Positions 34,801 through 43,211 of a stretch of DNA of 64,000 nt are shown one piece after another. How positions within the stretch are numbered: position 1 is the first letter of the stretch; every line of letters starts with the position of its first letter. The translations under genes and the position numbers were made by a program. Source of the stretch: AP-15 sp963703745 (GTDB taxonomy: Bacteria > Pseudomonadota > Alphaproteobacteria > ATCC43930 > CGMCC-115725); NCBI GenBank assembly GCA_963703745.1, contig CAVPFL010000004.1, forward strand, positions 1,302,001 to 1,366,000, read 5' to 3'. Under the pieces are notes generated by a model, which searched no databases, had not been told where the DNA came from, and saw nothing but the letters and a program-made list of their open reading frames with translations.

Positions 34801-35221
34801 AATAGGCCAGCACCCCGTCGCCCATGAACTTGGCGACAAAGCCGTCATAGCGCGCGACGACGCCCGCAACAGTGTTCTGATAGGCGCGGATCTCCTCGCG
34901 CAGTTCCTCGGGGTCGAACCGCGTCGAAAGCGCGGTTGAGCCGACCAGATCGCAGAACATCACCGTCAACTGCCGCCGCTCGGCTTCCGGGGGAACCGAT
35001 ACGTCGGAGACTGCCGCCGTCACAGCGGAGGTGCGCGCCGAGGCGCTGAGTGCCGCGATGGCGTCCAGCAGCTTGCGCCGGTGCCCGATCGCTGCAACGC
35101 CAATTTCCCGAAGATCCTCCGATGTCAGCTTCGGGAGCACCTCCCAATCGATCTCGTTGTCCCGAAAGGCCCGCACATAACGCTGAAGGCCCAAACCCTG
35201 CAGCCACGTCGCTATGTCCAT
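31844..35221 (-). CDS. SAM / class III nucleotidyl cyclase / AAA ATPase / TPR protein, paralogue 1
   Basis: A 1125-residue multidomain protein. A SAM domain spans residues 1-58 (W-L-Q-G-L-G-L-Q-R-Y). A class III cyclase homology domain at about 80-262 has both metal Asp residues (D91 in F-C-D-L-V-G-S-T, D135 in M-G-D-G) and the N209/R213 pair in N-L-A-A-R, so it should make cyclic nucleotide. A STAND-like ATPase follows, with Walker A G-E-A-G-I-G-K-S (308-315) and a Walker B-like L-F-E-D-A-H-W-A-D, then a long TPR region. Such proteins couple a sensed partner to second-messenger output; the signal is unknown. The paralogue at 36410 is close throughout. Confidence 0.9.
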   Translation of the reverse strand: MDIATWLQGLGLQRYVRAFRDNEIDWEVLPKLTSEDLREIGVAAIGHRRKLLDAIAALSASARTSAVTAAVSDVSVPPEAERRQLTVMFCDLVGSTALSTRFDPEELREEIRAYQNTVAGVVARYDGFVAKFMGDGVLAYFGYPRAHEDDAERAVRAGLEIAAAVTRLETRGKVPLAVRIGIATGLVVVGDLVGEGSAQEQAVVGETPNLAARLQALAEPGQIVLAGITRRLIGDLFRLRDLGRQAIKGFAEPVEAFAVEDVAVTESRFEAARRGLTELVGRVPESAILRDRLREAWAGAGQIVLLSGEAGIGKSRLAAQLAAEVANEPHTRLRYQCSPYHGDSVLHPFVVALGRAAGLAAADPPATQLDKLEAILAPARIAETAPLFASLLSIPTGSRYPPLALSPAQQRRLTLAALLDQIEALARQQPVLMLFEDAHWADATSLEVLDLTVERVRALPVLVLITFRSEYEAPWTGLSHVTSIALERLAPAEVETLAEHVAGKPLPLEVTAQIVAKTDGVPLFVEELTKTVLEGGLLVAGPQGWHLDGPLPPFAIPATLQDSLAARLDRLAPVKEIAQIGAAIGREFSYSLLRAVAGRDEPALRAALAQLEEAELLFRTGATPDARYTFKHALVQDTAYETLLRSRRQILHRQIADALRGEFAAVAAAEPELVAHHLTQAGLDEPAIEWWGKAGDQALRRSAFKEAAAHLGKAIELADKLAGTAPSPASGSDRLRLQTSLGNALIWAKGYHAPETSAAFARARELASREEDASERFSAYHGLWVGHLNRSEPAPLREMAELFLREATARPDCPEALIAHRASGTTCFYFGDFAGAHEHSHKTIELYDQTRHADFANRFGTNPRAGAEIFDALTLWVLGRIDEALPLAERALADAESAAHAPTMGYALAFSASLGLVRCNREAVATYGQALADIVSRYDLPAVWAGRAVFLQAWAKWSDAAEELRLAEMRRGLAIVREQGRTWLLPGLEATLAEAEAGAGETDAGLQRLDDALGELEDTEARWYEAEMHRIRGEILLKRDPANTAEAEQSLQAAIALAQSQKARSFELRAALSLAKLYRAAGRDADAHAVLAPAVEGFPPTQQFPELTEAQTLLAALSASDGVRS

Positions 35222-35397
35222 GCGGTGATCCTCTGCTCCGGCGAGAGAGGCAGCTCCACTTGTTGTACGATATCGTTATGCTCGTGGACGTGCCAGCGGC
35301 GACGCAGCTGCGTGGGGCTGTGGATTCCCGGACGGCGACGACTGCCCGCTGTGGGACGGGCCATGCGAGAGAGCGGAGGCGGGTCTAACCAACGACG

Positions 35398-35514
35398 ATG
35401 ACGGCCATTCTGGCGGTCGCTGTCGCCCGCTATTCGCGGGTAACGGGCGCGGACGAAGAGGGCACGATCGCGGCGCTGCGTACAGTGGGGCACGCCGGTC
35501 CGCCGGAGAAATGA
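35398..35514 (+). pseudogene. Remnant of another adenylate cyclase gene (N-terminus only)
   Basis: A 38-codon frame starting M-T-A-I-L-A-V-A-V-A-R-Y-S-R-V-T-G-A-D-E-E-G-T-I-A-A-L-R, matching the opening of the common alphaproteobacterial cyclase family (A-A-I-L-A-A-D-V-x-G-Y-S-R-L). The catalytic Asp position reads A instead of D, and the similarity ends after L-R. It lies on the opposite strand within the 417-base gap 35222-35638, which otherwise shows no gene. Confidence 0.6.
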
Positions 35515-35638
35515 ACCGCCGGGCTCCCGGGCTCCTGAAGGCATCTTACTGGTCGAACAGAGATGTGTTCCGGTGCTTGCGCCAGGTTTGGCATCAAACC
35601 GCCGCTGGGGCAGTCGTGAGACGCGTACAAGTGACGTT

Positions 35639-36082
35639 CTATTTCGTCCTGGGTACACGCCGCGCCTGCGCCACGGTGGCGAGGGCAAGAAAGCGATCAC
35701 GGATGATCGCAAACAGCCCGGGCGGCAACATGCCGTAGGCGACCGAGCTTTCATTGCCTCCCGGTGCGCGCCGCAAATCCGGCCCCGGCCAGACAAATTC
35801 ATTCCACTCCGACAACACAACCCACGAGCGGTCAGCGTCGAGCCTCAGCCGTTTCTTGACCGGCGCGGGAATTTCCACCGCGAGCGCGGGTTGCGCGGGC
35901 GCGCTATGCGTGACTGGCAACACCAGAACGCGTGTTTCGCCGGCGTCCTCGGCCGCGCGCAAGGCCGCGACAATTGCACAGGGACGGTCTTTCTCACCCT
36001 CTTCCCGGCCCGCCAGATGCTCGCGATGCCAGAGATAGGCGTAACGAATAACAAGGCCGGGAACCGGGGCGGGAAGCGGCAC
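35639..36082 (-). CDS. PemK/MazF-like toxin
   Basis: A 147-residue protein. P-A-P-V-P-G-L-V-I-R-Y-A-Y-L-W near the start, K-D-R-P-C-A-I-V near residue 31 and V-L-P-V-T-H-S-A-P near residue 52 follow the pattern of PemK-like growth inhibitors, which are sequence-specific RNases with a MazF fold. S-W-V-V-L-S-E-W-N-E-F-V-W-P-G-P-D-L is also typical. It starts six bases after the Phd-like antitoxin stop. Confidence 0.78.
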   Translation of the reverse strand: MPLPAPVPGLVIRYAYLWHREHLAGREEGEKDRPCAIVAALRAAEDAGETRVLVLPVTHSAPAQPALAVEIPAPVKKRLRLDADRSWVVLSEWNEFVWPGPDLRRAPGGNESSVAYGMLPPGLFAIIRDRFLALATVAQARRVPRTK

Positions 36083-36088
36083 GCGGCG

Positions 36089-36343
36089 CTATTTCAACTC
36101 GGCATCGAGGGCGGCGAATTCGTCCGGCACCTTGGCGTTGCGCACGGCTTCAACCCACTCCTCGGGAAGATCCTCGGTAAGGCCAACCCGCCGATCGCGC
36201 CGCTTGAGCCGGGCATATTCCTCCGCCGATAGCACCACCAGATCGTCGCGGCCGTCCTTGGTTATGGTCACCGGCTCGCGGCGCGCTCGATCCGCCAAGG
36301 CACCGAAGGCTTGATGCAGATCGGCTTCCGTCATGCGAATCAT
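36089..36343 (-). CDS. Phd/YefM-like antitoxin
   Basis: An 84-residue protein with the Phd fold signature: M-T-E-A-D-L-H-Q-A-F-G-A-L-A-D-R-A, then P-V-T-I-T-K-D-G-R-D-D-L-V-V-L-S-A-E-E-Y-A-R-L. The C-terminal acidic tail (D-L-P-E-E-W-V-E-A-V) binds the toxin. The ATG at 36343 is chosen over a GTG four codons upstream. The AT-rich block just upstream (36355-36400) is a likely promoter. Confidence 0.85.
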   Translation of the reverse strand: MIRMTEADLHQAFGALADRARREPVTITKDGRDDLVVLSAEEYARLKRRDRRVGLTEDLPEEWVEAVRNAKVPDEFAALDAELK

Positions 36344-36409
36344 GTCGACGCGCACTCCGTAAAATTCACAATAATGATATGCTAATCTACTTTTAGAGGC
36401 AACTTGGGG

Positions 36410-39400
36410 TCATTCATGCATTGAATGGCGTAGCGCCGAGAGCAGCGTTTGCGCCTCGGTGAGTTCGGGAAATTGTTGGGTCGGCGGGAAGCCCTCGACC
36501 GCCGGCGCCAGCACGGCGTGCGCATCGGTGTCGCGATTGGTTGCGCGATAAAGCTTCGCCAGAGACAGCGCGGCACGCAGTTCGAAGCTCCGCGCCTTTT
36601 GCGACTGCGCGATCGCGATCGCGGCCTGCAGGGACTGCTCGGCCGCCGCCGTATCGGCCGGGTCGCGCTTCAGCAGGATCCCGGCGCGGATGCGGTGTGT
36701 CTCCGCTTCGTACCAACTGCTCTCAGTGGCCTCCAATTCGGCGAGCGCATCGTCCAGGCGCCGGAGCCCGGCATCGGTCTCTCCGGCACTCGCTTCGGCT
36801 TCGGCCAGCGCCGCTTCGAGACTGGGCAAGAGCCAATTCCTGCCTTGCTCTCGAGCAATGGCGAGGCCGTGTCGCATCTCGGCGAGTCTCAACTCTTCAG
36901 CACCGTCGGACCACTTTGCCCAACCTTGAAAAAATGACGCTCTGCCGGCCCATTGGGCTGGGAGATCGTATCGAGACACGATATCGGCCAACGCTCGGCT
37001 GTAGGTCGCGACCGCTTCGGGGTTGCACCGATAAAGCTCAAGCAACGCCGCGAATAGGAGGGCATAACCCATCGTCGGAGCATGCGCTGCCAACTCGGCA
37101 TCGGCGAGCGCCCGGTCGGCAAGGCGCAAAGCCTCGTCGATTCGACCGAGTACCCACAGCGTCATAGCATCATGAATTTCCGCTTGGGCGCGGGGATCCT
37201 GGCCGAACCGGTTGGCGAGATGGCCATGGCGTGTCTGATCGTAGAGTTCGACAGTTTTCCCAAAATGGTCATGGGCGGCGGCAAAGTCGCCGAAATACCA
37301 GCAGGTGGCGCCGGAAACGCGATGCGCGATCAAGGTCTCGGGACAATCCGGCCGGGCCGTGGCTTCGCGCAGAAAAAGCTCGGCCATTTCGCGCATCGGC
37401 GCCGGTTCGCAGCGCGTCTGATGCCCGACCCAGAGCCCAAAGTATGCCGAAAACCGTTCCGAGGCGTCTTCCTCCCGGCTCGCCAATTCGCGGGCGCGCG
37501 CAAAGGCCGCGCTCGTTTCCGGCGCCTGATGTCCCTTGGCCCAGATCAGCGCATTGCCGAGGGTCGTCTGTAAACGCAGCCGGTCGCCGCCCGACGCGGC
37601 GCCCGGCGCCGTCGCGGCGACTTTGTCGGCCAATTCGATCGCCTTGCCGAGATGGGCGGCGGCCTCCTTGAAGGCGGAGCGGCGCAGGGCCTGGTCGCCG
37701 GCCTTGCCCCACCATTCGATCGCCGGCTCGTCGAGCCCGGCCTGCGTTAAGTGGTGGGCGACGAGTTCCGGCTCGGCCGCCGCGACCGTCGGGAACTCAT
37801 CGCGCAACGCATCAGCGATGCGGCGGTGCAGGATCTGCCGCCGGCTCTTGAGCAGGGTTTCGTAGGCCGTGTCCTGGACCAGCGCGTGCTTGAAGGTGTA
37901 GCGCGCATCGGGCGGCGCGCCCGAGCGGAACAGCAGCTCCGCCTCTTCGAGCTGCCCCAATGCCGCGCGCAATGCCGGCTCGTTGCGGCCGGCGACCGCG
38001 CGCAGCAGCGGGTAGGAGAATTCGCGGCCGATCGCGGCGCCGATCTGCGCGATCTCCTTGACCGACGCCAGCCGATCGAGACGCGCTGCCAATGAATCCT
38101 GCAATGTCGCCGGAATGGCGAAGGGCGGCAATGGCCCGTCGAGGCGCCAGCCCTGCGGTCCCGCGACGAGCAGGCCCCCCTCGAGCACCGCCTTGGTCAA
38201 TTCCTCGACAAAGAGCGGCACCCCGTCGGTCTTGGCGACGATCTGCGCCGTCACCTCGGCGGGCAGCGGCCGGCCGGCGACATGCTGGGCCAAGGTCTCG
38301 ACCTCGGCGGGCGCCAGGCGGTCGAGCGCTATGCTGGTGACGTGCGAGAGACCGGTCCAGGGCGCCTCGTGTTCCGGCCGGAAGGTGAAGAGCACCAATA
38401 CCGGCAAGGCGCGGACGCGCTCGACCGTCAGATCGAGCACTTCGAGCGAGGTCGCATCGGCCCAGTGGACGTCTTCGAACAGCGTCAAGACCGGCTTTTG
38501 CCGCGCCAGTGCTTCGAGCTGGTCGAGCAGGGCCGCCAGGGTCATGCGGCGTTGCTGCGCGGCACTCAGTGCGAGCGGCGGATAGCGCTCGCCGGTCGGG
38601 ATCGACAGGAGCGAAGCAAAGAGCGGTGCCGTTTCGGCGATGCGCGAGGGCGCCAATATGGCTTCGAGCTTGTCGAGCTGAGTCTCCGCCGGATCCTCGG
38701 CGGCGAGGCGGGCGGCGCGCCCCAGCGCCACGACAAAGGGGTGCAAGACGCTGTCGCGGTGATAGGGCGAGCATTGATAGCGTAGCCGCGTGTGCGGCTC
38801 GCTCGCGACCTCGGCGGCGAGCTGAGCGGCGAGCCGCGACTTGCCGATGCCGGCCTCGCCCGAGAGCAAGACGATCTGGCCGGCGCCGGCCCAGGCCTCG
38901 CGCAGGCGGGCGCGCAGCAGGGCGCTCTCCGGCGCCCGGCCGACGAGGTCGGTGAGCCCGCGCCGCACCGCCTCGAACCGGCTCTCCGTCACCGCGACGC
39001 CCTCGACCGCGAAGGCCTCGACCGGCTCGGCGAAGCCCTTGACCGCTTGCCGGCCGAGATCGGTGAGCCGGAACAGGTCGCCGATCAGGCGGCGGGTGGC
39101 GCCGGCGAGGACGATCTGTCCGGGCTGTGCCAGAGCCTGCAAGCGCGCGGCGAGGTTGGGGGTCTCGCCGACCACCGCCTGCTCCTGCGCCGAGCCCTCG
39201 CCGACCAGATCGCCGACGACGACGAGCCCGGTGGCAATGCCGATGCGGACGGCGAGCGGCTCCGTTCCGAGGGTCTCCAGGCTCGACACCGCCGCTACTA
39301 TCTCCAGGCCGGCCCGCACCGCCCGCTCGGCGTCGTCCGCATGCGCCCGCGGATAACCGAAATAGGCCAGCACCCCGTCGCCCATGTATTTGGCGACAAA

Positions 39401-39817
39401 CCCGTCATAGCGCGCGACGACGGCGGAAACCGCGTTCTGATAGGCGCGGATCTCCTCGCGCAGTTCCTCGGGGTCGAACCGCACCGACAATGCCGTCGAG
39501 CCGACGAGATCGCAGAACATCACCGTCAGCTGCCGCCGCTCGGCCTCCACCCCCACCCTTCCCTCCCCCGCCCGCGGGGGAGGGTTGTAATGACTTCCCT
39601 CCCCCGCCTGCGGGGGAGGGCTAGGGAGGGGGCTGCTGGCGGCGGTCAAAGCGGAGATGGCTCTGAGGAGACGCTTGCGGTGCCCGAGCGACACGCCGAG
39701 CTTCTCGAGATCGACGTCGGTCAGCTCCGGCAGGATATCGGCGTCGATATCACTCGCGCGAAACAGCGCCTCGTACCCTCCGAGGCCGAGACTTCTCAGC
39801 CAACCCCCGACATCCAT
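36410..39817 (-). CDS. SAM / class III nucleotidyl cyclase / AAA ATPase / TPR protein, paralogue 2
   Basis: A 1135-residue homologue of the protein at 31844 with the same domain order. The SAM domain is at residues 1-58 (W-L-R-S-L-G-L-G-G-Y). Residues 62-90 are an insertion (S-P-L-P-S-P-P-P-Q-A-G-E-G and P-P-P-R-A-G-E-G) encoded by a palindromic intergenic-type repeat that keeps the frame open. The cyclase domain follows, with F-C-D-L-V-G-S-T, Y-M-G-D-G and N-L-A-A-R intact, then the G-E-A-G-I-G-K-S ATPase and the TPR region. The ATG at 39817 (GGAG nine bases upstream) places the SAM domain at the N-terminus. Confidence 0.9.
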   Translation of the reverse strand: MDVGGWLRSLGLGGYEALFRASDIDADILPELTDVDLEKLGVSLGHRKRLLRAISALTAASSPLPSPPPQAGEGSHYNPPPRAGEGRVGVEAERRQLTVMFCDLVGSTALSVRFDPEELREEIRAYQNAVSAVVARYDGFVAKYMGDGVLAYFGYPRAHADDAERAVRAGLEIVAAVSSLETLGTEPLAVRIGIATGLVVVGDLVGEGSAQEQAVVGETPNLAARLQALAQPGQIVLAGATRRLIGDLFRLTDLGRQAVKGFAEPVEAFAVEGVAVTESRFEAVRRGLTDLVGRAPESALLRARLREAWAGAGQIVLLSGEAGIGKSRLAAQLAAEVASEPHTRLRYQCSPYHRDSVLHPFVVALGRAARLAAEDPAETQLDKLEAILAPSRIAETAPLFASLLSIPTGERYPPLALSAAQQRRMTLAALLDQLEALARQKPVLTLFEDVHWADATSLEVLDLTVERVRALPVLVLFTFRPEHEAPWTGLSHVTSIALDRLAPAEVETLAQHVAGRPLPAEVTAQIVAKTDGVPLFVEELTKAVLEGGLLVAGPQGWRLDGPLPPFAIPATLQDSLAARLDRLASVKEIAQIGAAIGREFSYPLLRAVAGRNEPALRAALGQLEEAELLFRSGAPPDARYTFKHALVQDTAYETLLKSRRQILHRRIADALRDEFPTVAAAEPELVAHHLTQAGLDEPAIEWWGKAGDQALRRSAFKEAAAHLGKAIELADKVAATAPGAASGGDRLRLQTTLGNALIWAKGHQAPETSAAFARARELASREEDASERFSAYFGLWVGHQTRCEPAPMREMAELFLREATARPDCPETLIAHRVSGATCWYFGDFAAAHDHFGKTVELYDQTRHGHLANRFGQDPRAQAEIHDAMTLWVLGRIDEALRLADRALADAELAAHAPTMGYALLFAALLELYRCNPEAVATYSRALADIVSRYDLPAQWAGRASFFQGWAKWSDGAEELRLAEMRHGLAIAREQGRNWLLPSLEAALAEAEASAGETDAGLRRLDDALAELEATESSWYEAETHRIRAGILLKRDPADTAAAEQSLQAAIAIAQSQKARSFELRAALSLAKLYRATNRDTDAHAVLAPAVEGFPPTQQFPELTEAQTLLSALRHSMHE
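39561..39620. repeat. Paired palindromic repeat inside a coding sequence
   Basis: Two near-identical 24-base hairpin units, 39561-39584 and 39597-39620, each CCCTCCCCCG-CCyG-CGGGGGAGGG in form, 12 bases apart. They are of the type usually scattered between genes in GC-rich proteobacteria, but here they lie in the open frame of the cyclase gene. Confidence 0.75.
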
Positions 39818-39950
39818 GGCCGCACTCCACGGGCCCGAACGGATCATCCGTCGGTTGATGCGCCCTGTCCAGGGCCGGACCGTTGAAGGACCAACAGTCG
39901 ACCGCTCACGCGGCTATCGTGAAATGACGGGATTCTGATATAGATGCCCC

Positions 39951-40526
39951 ATGGTTGTGTTAGCCAAAATCTCCGCTCGGATGTCGGTCGACGAGTTCCT
40001 GAATTGGGATTCCGGCGATGCCCTGAGGTATGAGCTGGTGGATGGCGAGCCGCGTGCCATGGCGCCCGCCAACCGGACCGACGGTACTCTGCAGGGCCGG
40101 TTGGCGACGCTGATCAACAATCACCTCGATCGCGAAAATCGCCCATGGAGCTTGGTGGTAGAGCCCGGCGTCGTCCCGCATCTGCTGTCCGATTACAATG
40201 TGCGTGTGCCGGACTTGGCGGTGACTTGCGCACCGTACCAGACCGAAGAAGCGGTGCTGACCGATCCGGTCCTGTTGATCGAAATCCTCTCGCCGAGCAA
40301 TCAGGCGAAGACCTGGACCAATATCTGGGCGTACACCAGCATCCCGAGCGTTCGGGAAATTCTGGTCTTGCGGGCCGATCGGATCGGAGCTGAACTTTTG
40401 CGGCGCTCGCCGCAAGGCGAGTGGCCCGCGCGCCCGGTAGCTGTCGGCGGCGAGGTGATGTTGGAAAGTATCGGCTTTCAAACGAACCTGACAGAACTCT
40501 ACCGGGGCACGCGACTCACCAGCTGA
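39951..40526 (+). CDS. Uma2-family (DUF820) putative endonuclease
   Basis: A 191-residue protein with the PD-(D/E)xK-like Uma2 layout: M-S-V-D-E-F-L-N-W, R-Y-E-L-V-D-G-E-P near residue 26, V-R-V-P-D-L-A-V-T near residue 84 carrying the active-site Asp, and L-L-I-E-I-L-S-P-S with the E-x-x-S element near residue 106. Members are often found beside repeats and mobile DNA; biological role unclear. Monocistronic. Confidence 0.88.
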   Translation: MVVLAKISARMSVDEFLNWDSGDALRYELVDGEPRAMAPANRTDGTLQGRLATLINNHLDRENRPWSLVVEPGVVPHLLSDYNVRVPDLAVTCAPYQTEEAVLTDPVLLIEILSPSNQAKTWTNIWAYTSIPSVREILVLRADRIGAELLRRSPQGEWPARPVAVGGEVMLESIGFQTNLTELYRGTRLTS

Positions 40527-40768
40527 CCGGCGCCGTCCTCGCGCCACCCCTCATTCCCGCACAAGCGCAGGGCTGTCGGAGAACCGAAAATAATTGAACG
40601 CATGCTGCATTGTGCAACTGCGAGTTCACGGAAATAGCCCCTCTCTGTGCCTGCACCGGCCGATCGAAGTCGCGCTTTCGCCACAGTGGTGATCGGAGGT
40701 AGGCTCCGGGCGAACGGGGCGCCGACCTCGGCCGCCCGCTCACGAGGGGTACAAGGGAGGAAACATCC

Positions 40769-42139
40769 ATGTTGGAAATCGGCCTGTTTCACAACGGGGC
40801 GTCCAGCCTGCCGGTGATCACCGACAAGGACGGCGTCACGTTCAATAAGGGCACGTTGGCGGAGGTCCACCGGGCGGCACAGGAAACGCTGGTGAACCAA
40901 GTGCGCCAGGGGATCCTGGCCGAAAAGCTCGGCTTCCAGTCGTTTTGGCTCACCGAACATCACTTTCAGCCCGAGGGCGCGGAGATGAGCCCGAACCCGC
41001 TGATGGTGCAGATGAGCGTGGCGGCGCACACCAAGCGCATCCGGCTGGGGCAAGCCGCCAACATCATCGTCTGGCACCACCCGGTTCGGCTCGCCGAGCA
41101 GATCGCGCTGCTCGACGTGATCAGCGGCGGGCGGGTCGAATGCGGCATCGGCCGCGGCTATCAGCCCCGCGAGAACGAAACATTGGGCCGCCCCTACGGC
41201 TCGACGATCCAGGACCAGGAGCGCAACCGCAAGGCGTTTGAAGAATCCATTGCGATCATGAAGAAATGCTGGACCGAGCCCTCGTTCTCGCATCACGGCG
41301 AGTTCTTCTCGGTCCCGCCCACCTACACGAAGTGGAACCACAAGCAGACAATCGCCTATTTCCAGCGTGACGGGATGGGGCGGCGGCTCGACGATGTGCT
41401 CGCCCTCGGCGATCCCGACATGTACTCGGCCGGCAACCCGGTGCAGGCGACCACCACCACCCTCAAGGAGCTGCAAGTCTTTCCGCAACCGCTGCAGAAG
41501 CCGCATCCGCAATTGTGGGAGCCGCTGACCAGCGCCCGCTCGCTCAAATTCGCGGCCGAGCACGGGATCAACGGGGTGATGATCGCCGAACCGAACGACC
41601 GGCTGCGCCGCAACATCGAGATCTACTACGAGGCGGCGGAGAAGGCGGGTTTTCCCGACATGCACAACCGCGGCCGGTTCAAGTTCGGTTGGGACGCCGA
41701 GAAGCGGCGCGGGATCATGACCAGCCGCTATCTCCACATCACCCGCCCCGGCAAGGAGAAGGAGGCGCTGGAGCGCGCGGCGCGGGCGCTCGAGCTGCAG
41801 TTCGACTATTACGGACCGTTCGGCTTCGGCGCAGTCGTGGCAAGGCTCGACGAGCCGATGTTCGACCTCAACAAAAAAGTAACGGCGCAGATGCTGCGCG
41901 ACCGCCAAATCGCCATTCACGGCTCCAAGCAATACGTGATCGACACGATCATGAAGATGCGCAACGAGTGCGGTTACGATGATTTCTGCTTTATGGGCTG
42001 GTTCGAACTCGGCGGCTTCGACGCCAAGGAGATCGAAGAGCAGATGCAGATTTTCGCCGAGGAGGTGATGCCGGTGATCGCGAAGGAATGCGGCGGCAAG
42101 GTGGAGCTGCCGGCGCGTGGGCTCAATCTGGTCGTCTGA
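40769..42139 (+). CDS. LLM-class flavin-dependent oxidoreductase
   Basis: A 456-residue luciferase-like monooxygenase. F-W-L-T-E-H-H-F-Q-P-E-G near residue 58 and G-I-G-R-G-Y-Q-P-R-E near residue 126 are family landmarks, shared with the frameshifted gene at 4183. It is longer than the usual 340-380 residues because of a mid-protein insertion and a C-terminal extension. AAGGGAGGAAA precedes the ATG. An HSL-type hydrolase follows 59 bases later with its own strong ribosome-binding site, so a two-gene catabolic operon is likely. Substrate unknown. Confidence 0.9.
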   Translation: MLEIGLFHNGASSLPVITDKDGVTFNKGTLAEVHRAAQETLVNQVRQGILAEKLGFQSFWLTEHHFQPEGAEMSPNPLMVQMSVAAHTKRIRLGQAANIIVWHHPVRLAEQIALLDVISGGRVECGIGRGYQPRENETLGRPYGSTIQDQERNRKAFEESIAIMKKCWTEPSFSHHGEFFSVPPTYTKWNHKQTIAYFQRDGMGRRLDDVLALGDPDMYSAGNPVQATTTTLKELQVFPQPLQKPHPQLWEPLTSARSLKFAAEHGINGVMIAEPNDRLRRNIEIYYEAAEKAGFPDMHNRGRFKFGWDAEKRRGIMTSRYLHITRPGKEKEALERAARALELQFDYYGPFGFGAVVARLDEPMFDLNKKVTAQMLRDRQIAIHGSKQYVIDTIMKMRNECGYDDFCFMGWFELGGFDAKEIEEQMQIFAEEVMPVIAKECGGKVELPARGLNLVV

Positions 42140-42198
42140 GTGGAGCGCAGCCGGCGAGGCCGGTGGGCAGGCCGCCGGCCTCGTCGAAGGAGGAAACG

Positions 42199-43110
42199 AT
42201 GGCGAGCAAGCAGGCCGAGGAGCTGAACAACCTCTACCTGGAATGGGTGGCGGCGCTGAAAGCGAACCCGGAGATGTCGCTCGACGAAATGCGGCACATG
42301 TTCGAGCAGTGGGATAGGATCACCGGCGAGCCGGGCGGCGTCGATTACATCGAAACCGATGCCGGTGGGGTCCCGGCTATGTGGGCGGCGCCGAAGCATT
42401 GCGCACAGGATCGCGTGCTGCTCTGCGCGCATGGCGGCGGCTACGTCGCCGCCTCGATGTACACCCACCGCAAGACCTACGCGCATGTGGCAAAGGCGAC
42501 AGGCTGCCGCGCGCTTATCGTTCATTACGGGCGCGCGCCCGAGAGCGTCCATCCCGGTCCGGTGAACGACATGGCGGGGAGCTACAAATGGCTGCTCGAC
42601 CAGGGCATTAGGGCTGGTCATATTGCGTTGATTGGAGATTCGGCAGGCGGCGCCCTCGCCGTGACGACGATCCTGCGCGCTCGCGAGCAGCGCCTGCCCC
42701 TGCCGGCCGCCACGATGCCGCTCTCGCCGTGGCTGGACATGGAGGCGACAGGCGAGACGTTCGAGACGAACGCGGCAAAGGACCTGCTTGTTACGCGCGA
42801 CATCATCCAGGCCATGGCCGGAATGTTCCTCGGTGAGGCGGGCAACCGACAGGACCCGCTCGCCAATCCCTTGCGTGCCGACCTCAAGGGCTTCCCGCCT
42901 ATGTATATCCAGGTCGGGGCTGATGAGACATTGCTCGCCGACAGCCGCAAGCTCGCCGATCTCGCGCGCAAGTCCGGCGTCGATGTGACGCTCGAGATCG
43001 TGCCGGAGATGCAGCACGTCTTTCAGTTCCTGGCCGGTACCGCTCCAGAAGCTGATGCCGCGATCCGCCGCCTCGCCGATTGGGTCCGGCCGAAACTCGG
43101 GCTCGGCTGA
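42199..43110 (+). CDS. Alpha/beta hydrolase, hormone-sensitive-lipase (family IV) type
   Basis: A 303-residue esterase. The oxyanion motif H-G-G-G is in C-A-H-G-G-G-Y-V near residue 76; the nucleophile Ser is in G-D-S-A-G-G near residue 150; D in V-G-A-D-E-T-L and H in E-M-Q-H-V-F-Q complete the triad. AAGGAGGAAA precedes the ATG. As partner of the monooxygenase upstream it could hydrolyse an ester formed by Baeyer-Villiger-like oxidation; that is inference. Confidence 0.92.
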   Translation: MASKQAEELNNLYLEWVAALKANPEMSLDEMRHMFEQWDRITGEPGGVDYIETDAGGVPAMWAAPKHCAQDRVLLCAHGGGYVAASMYTHRKTYAHVAKATGCRALIVHYGRAPESVHPGPVNDMAGSYKWLLDQGIRAGHIALIGDSAGGALAVTTILRAREQRLPLPAATMPLSPWLDMEATGETFETNAAKDLLVTRDIIQAMAGMFLGEAGNRQDPLANPLRADLKGFPPMYIQVGADETLLADSRKLADLARKSGVDVTLEIVPEMQHVFQFLAGTAPEADAAIRRLADWVRPKLGLG

Positions 43111-43211
43111 GGCTCGGTCAAGAAGAGCGGGGCACTCACTGGCCGAGCATCGCCGTAAACTCCGAGCCCTGTCGAGCTACGCCCGTGCCGACGTATGGTA
43201 TTTCGCCGAGG

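Noticed and set aside
39561..39620. Hairpins as an intrinsic terminator
   Set aside because: They lie within the continuous reading frame of the cyclase gene and have no U-tract; read as an inserted palindromic repeat instead.
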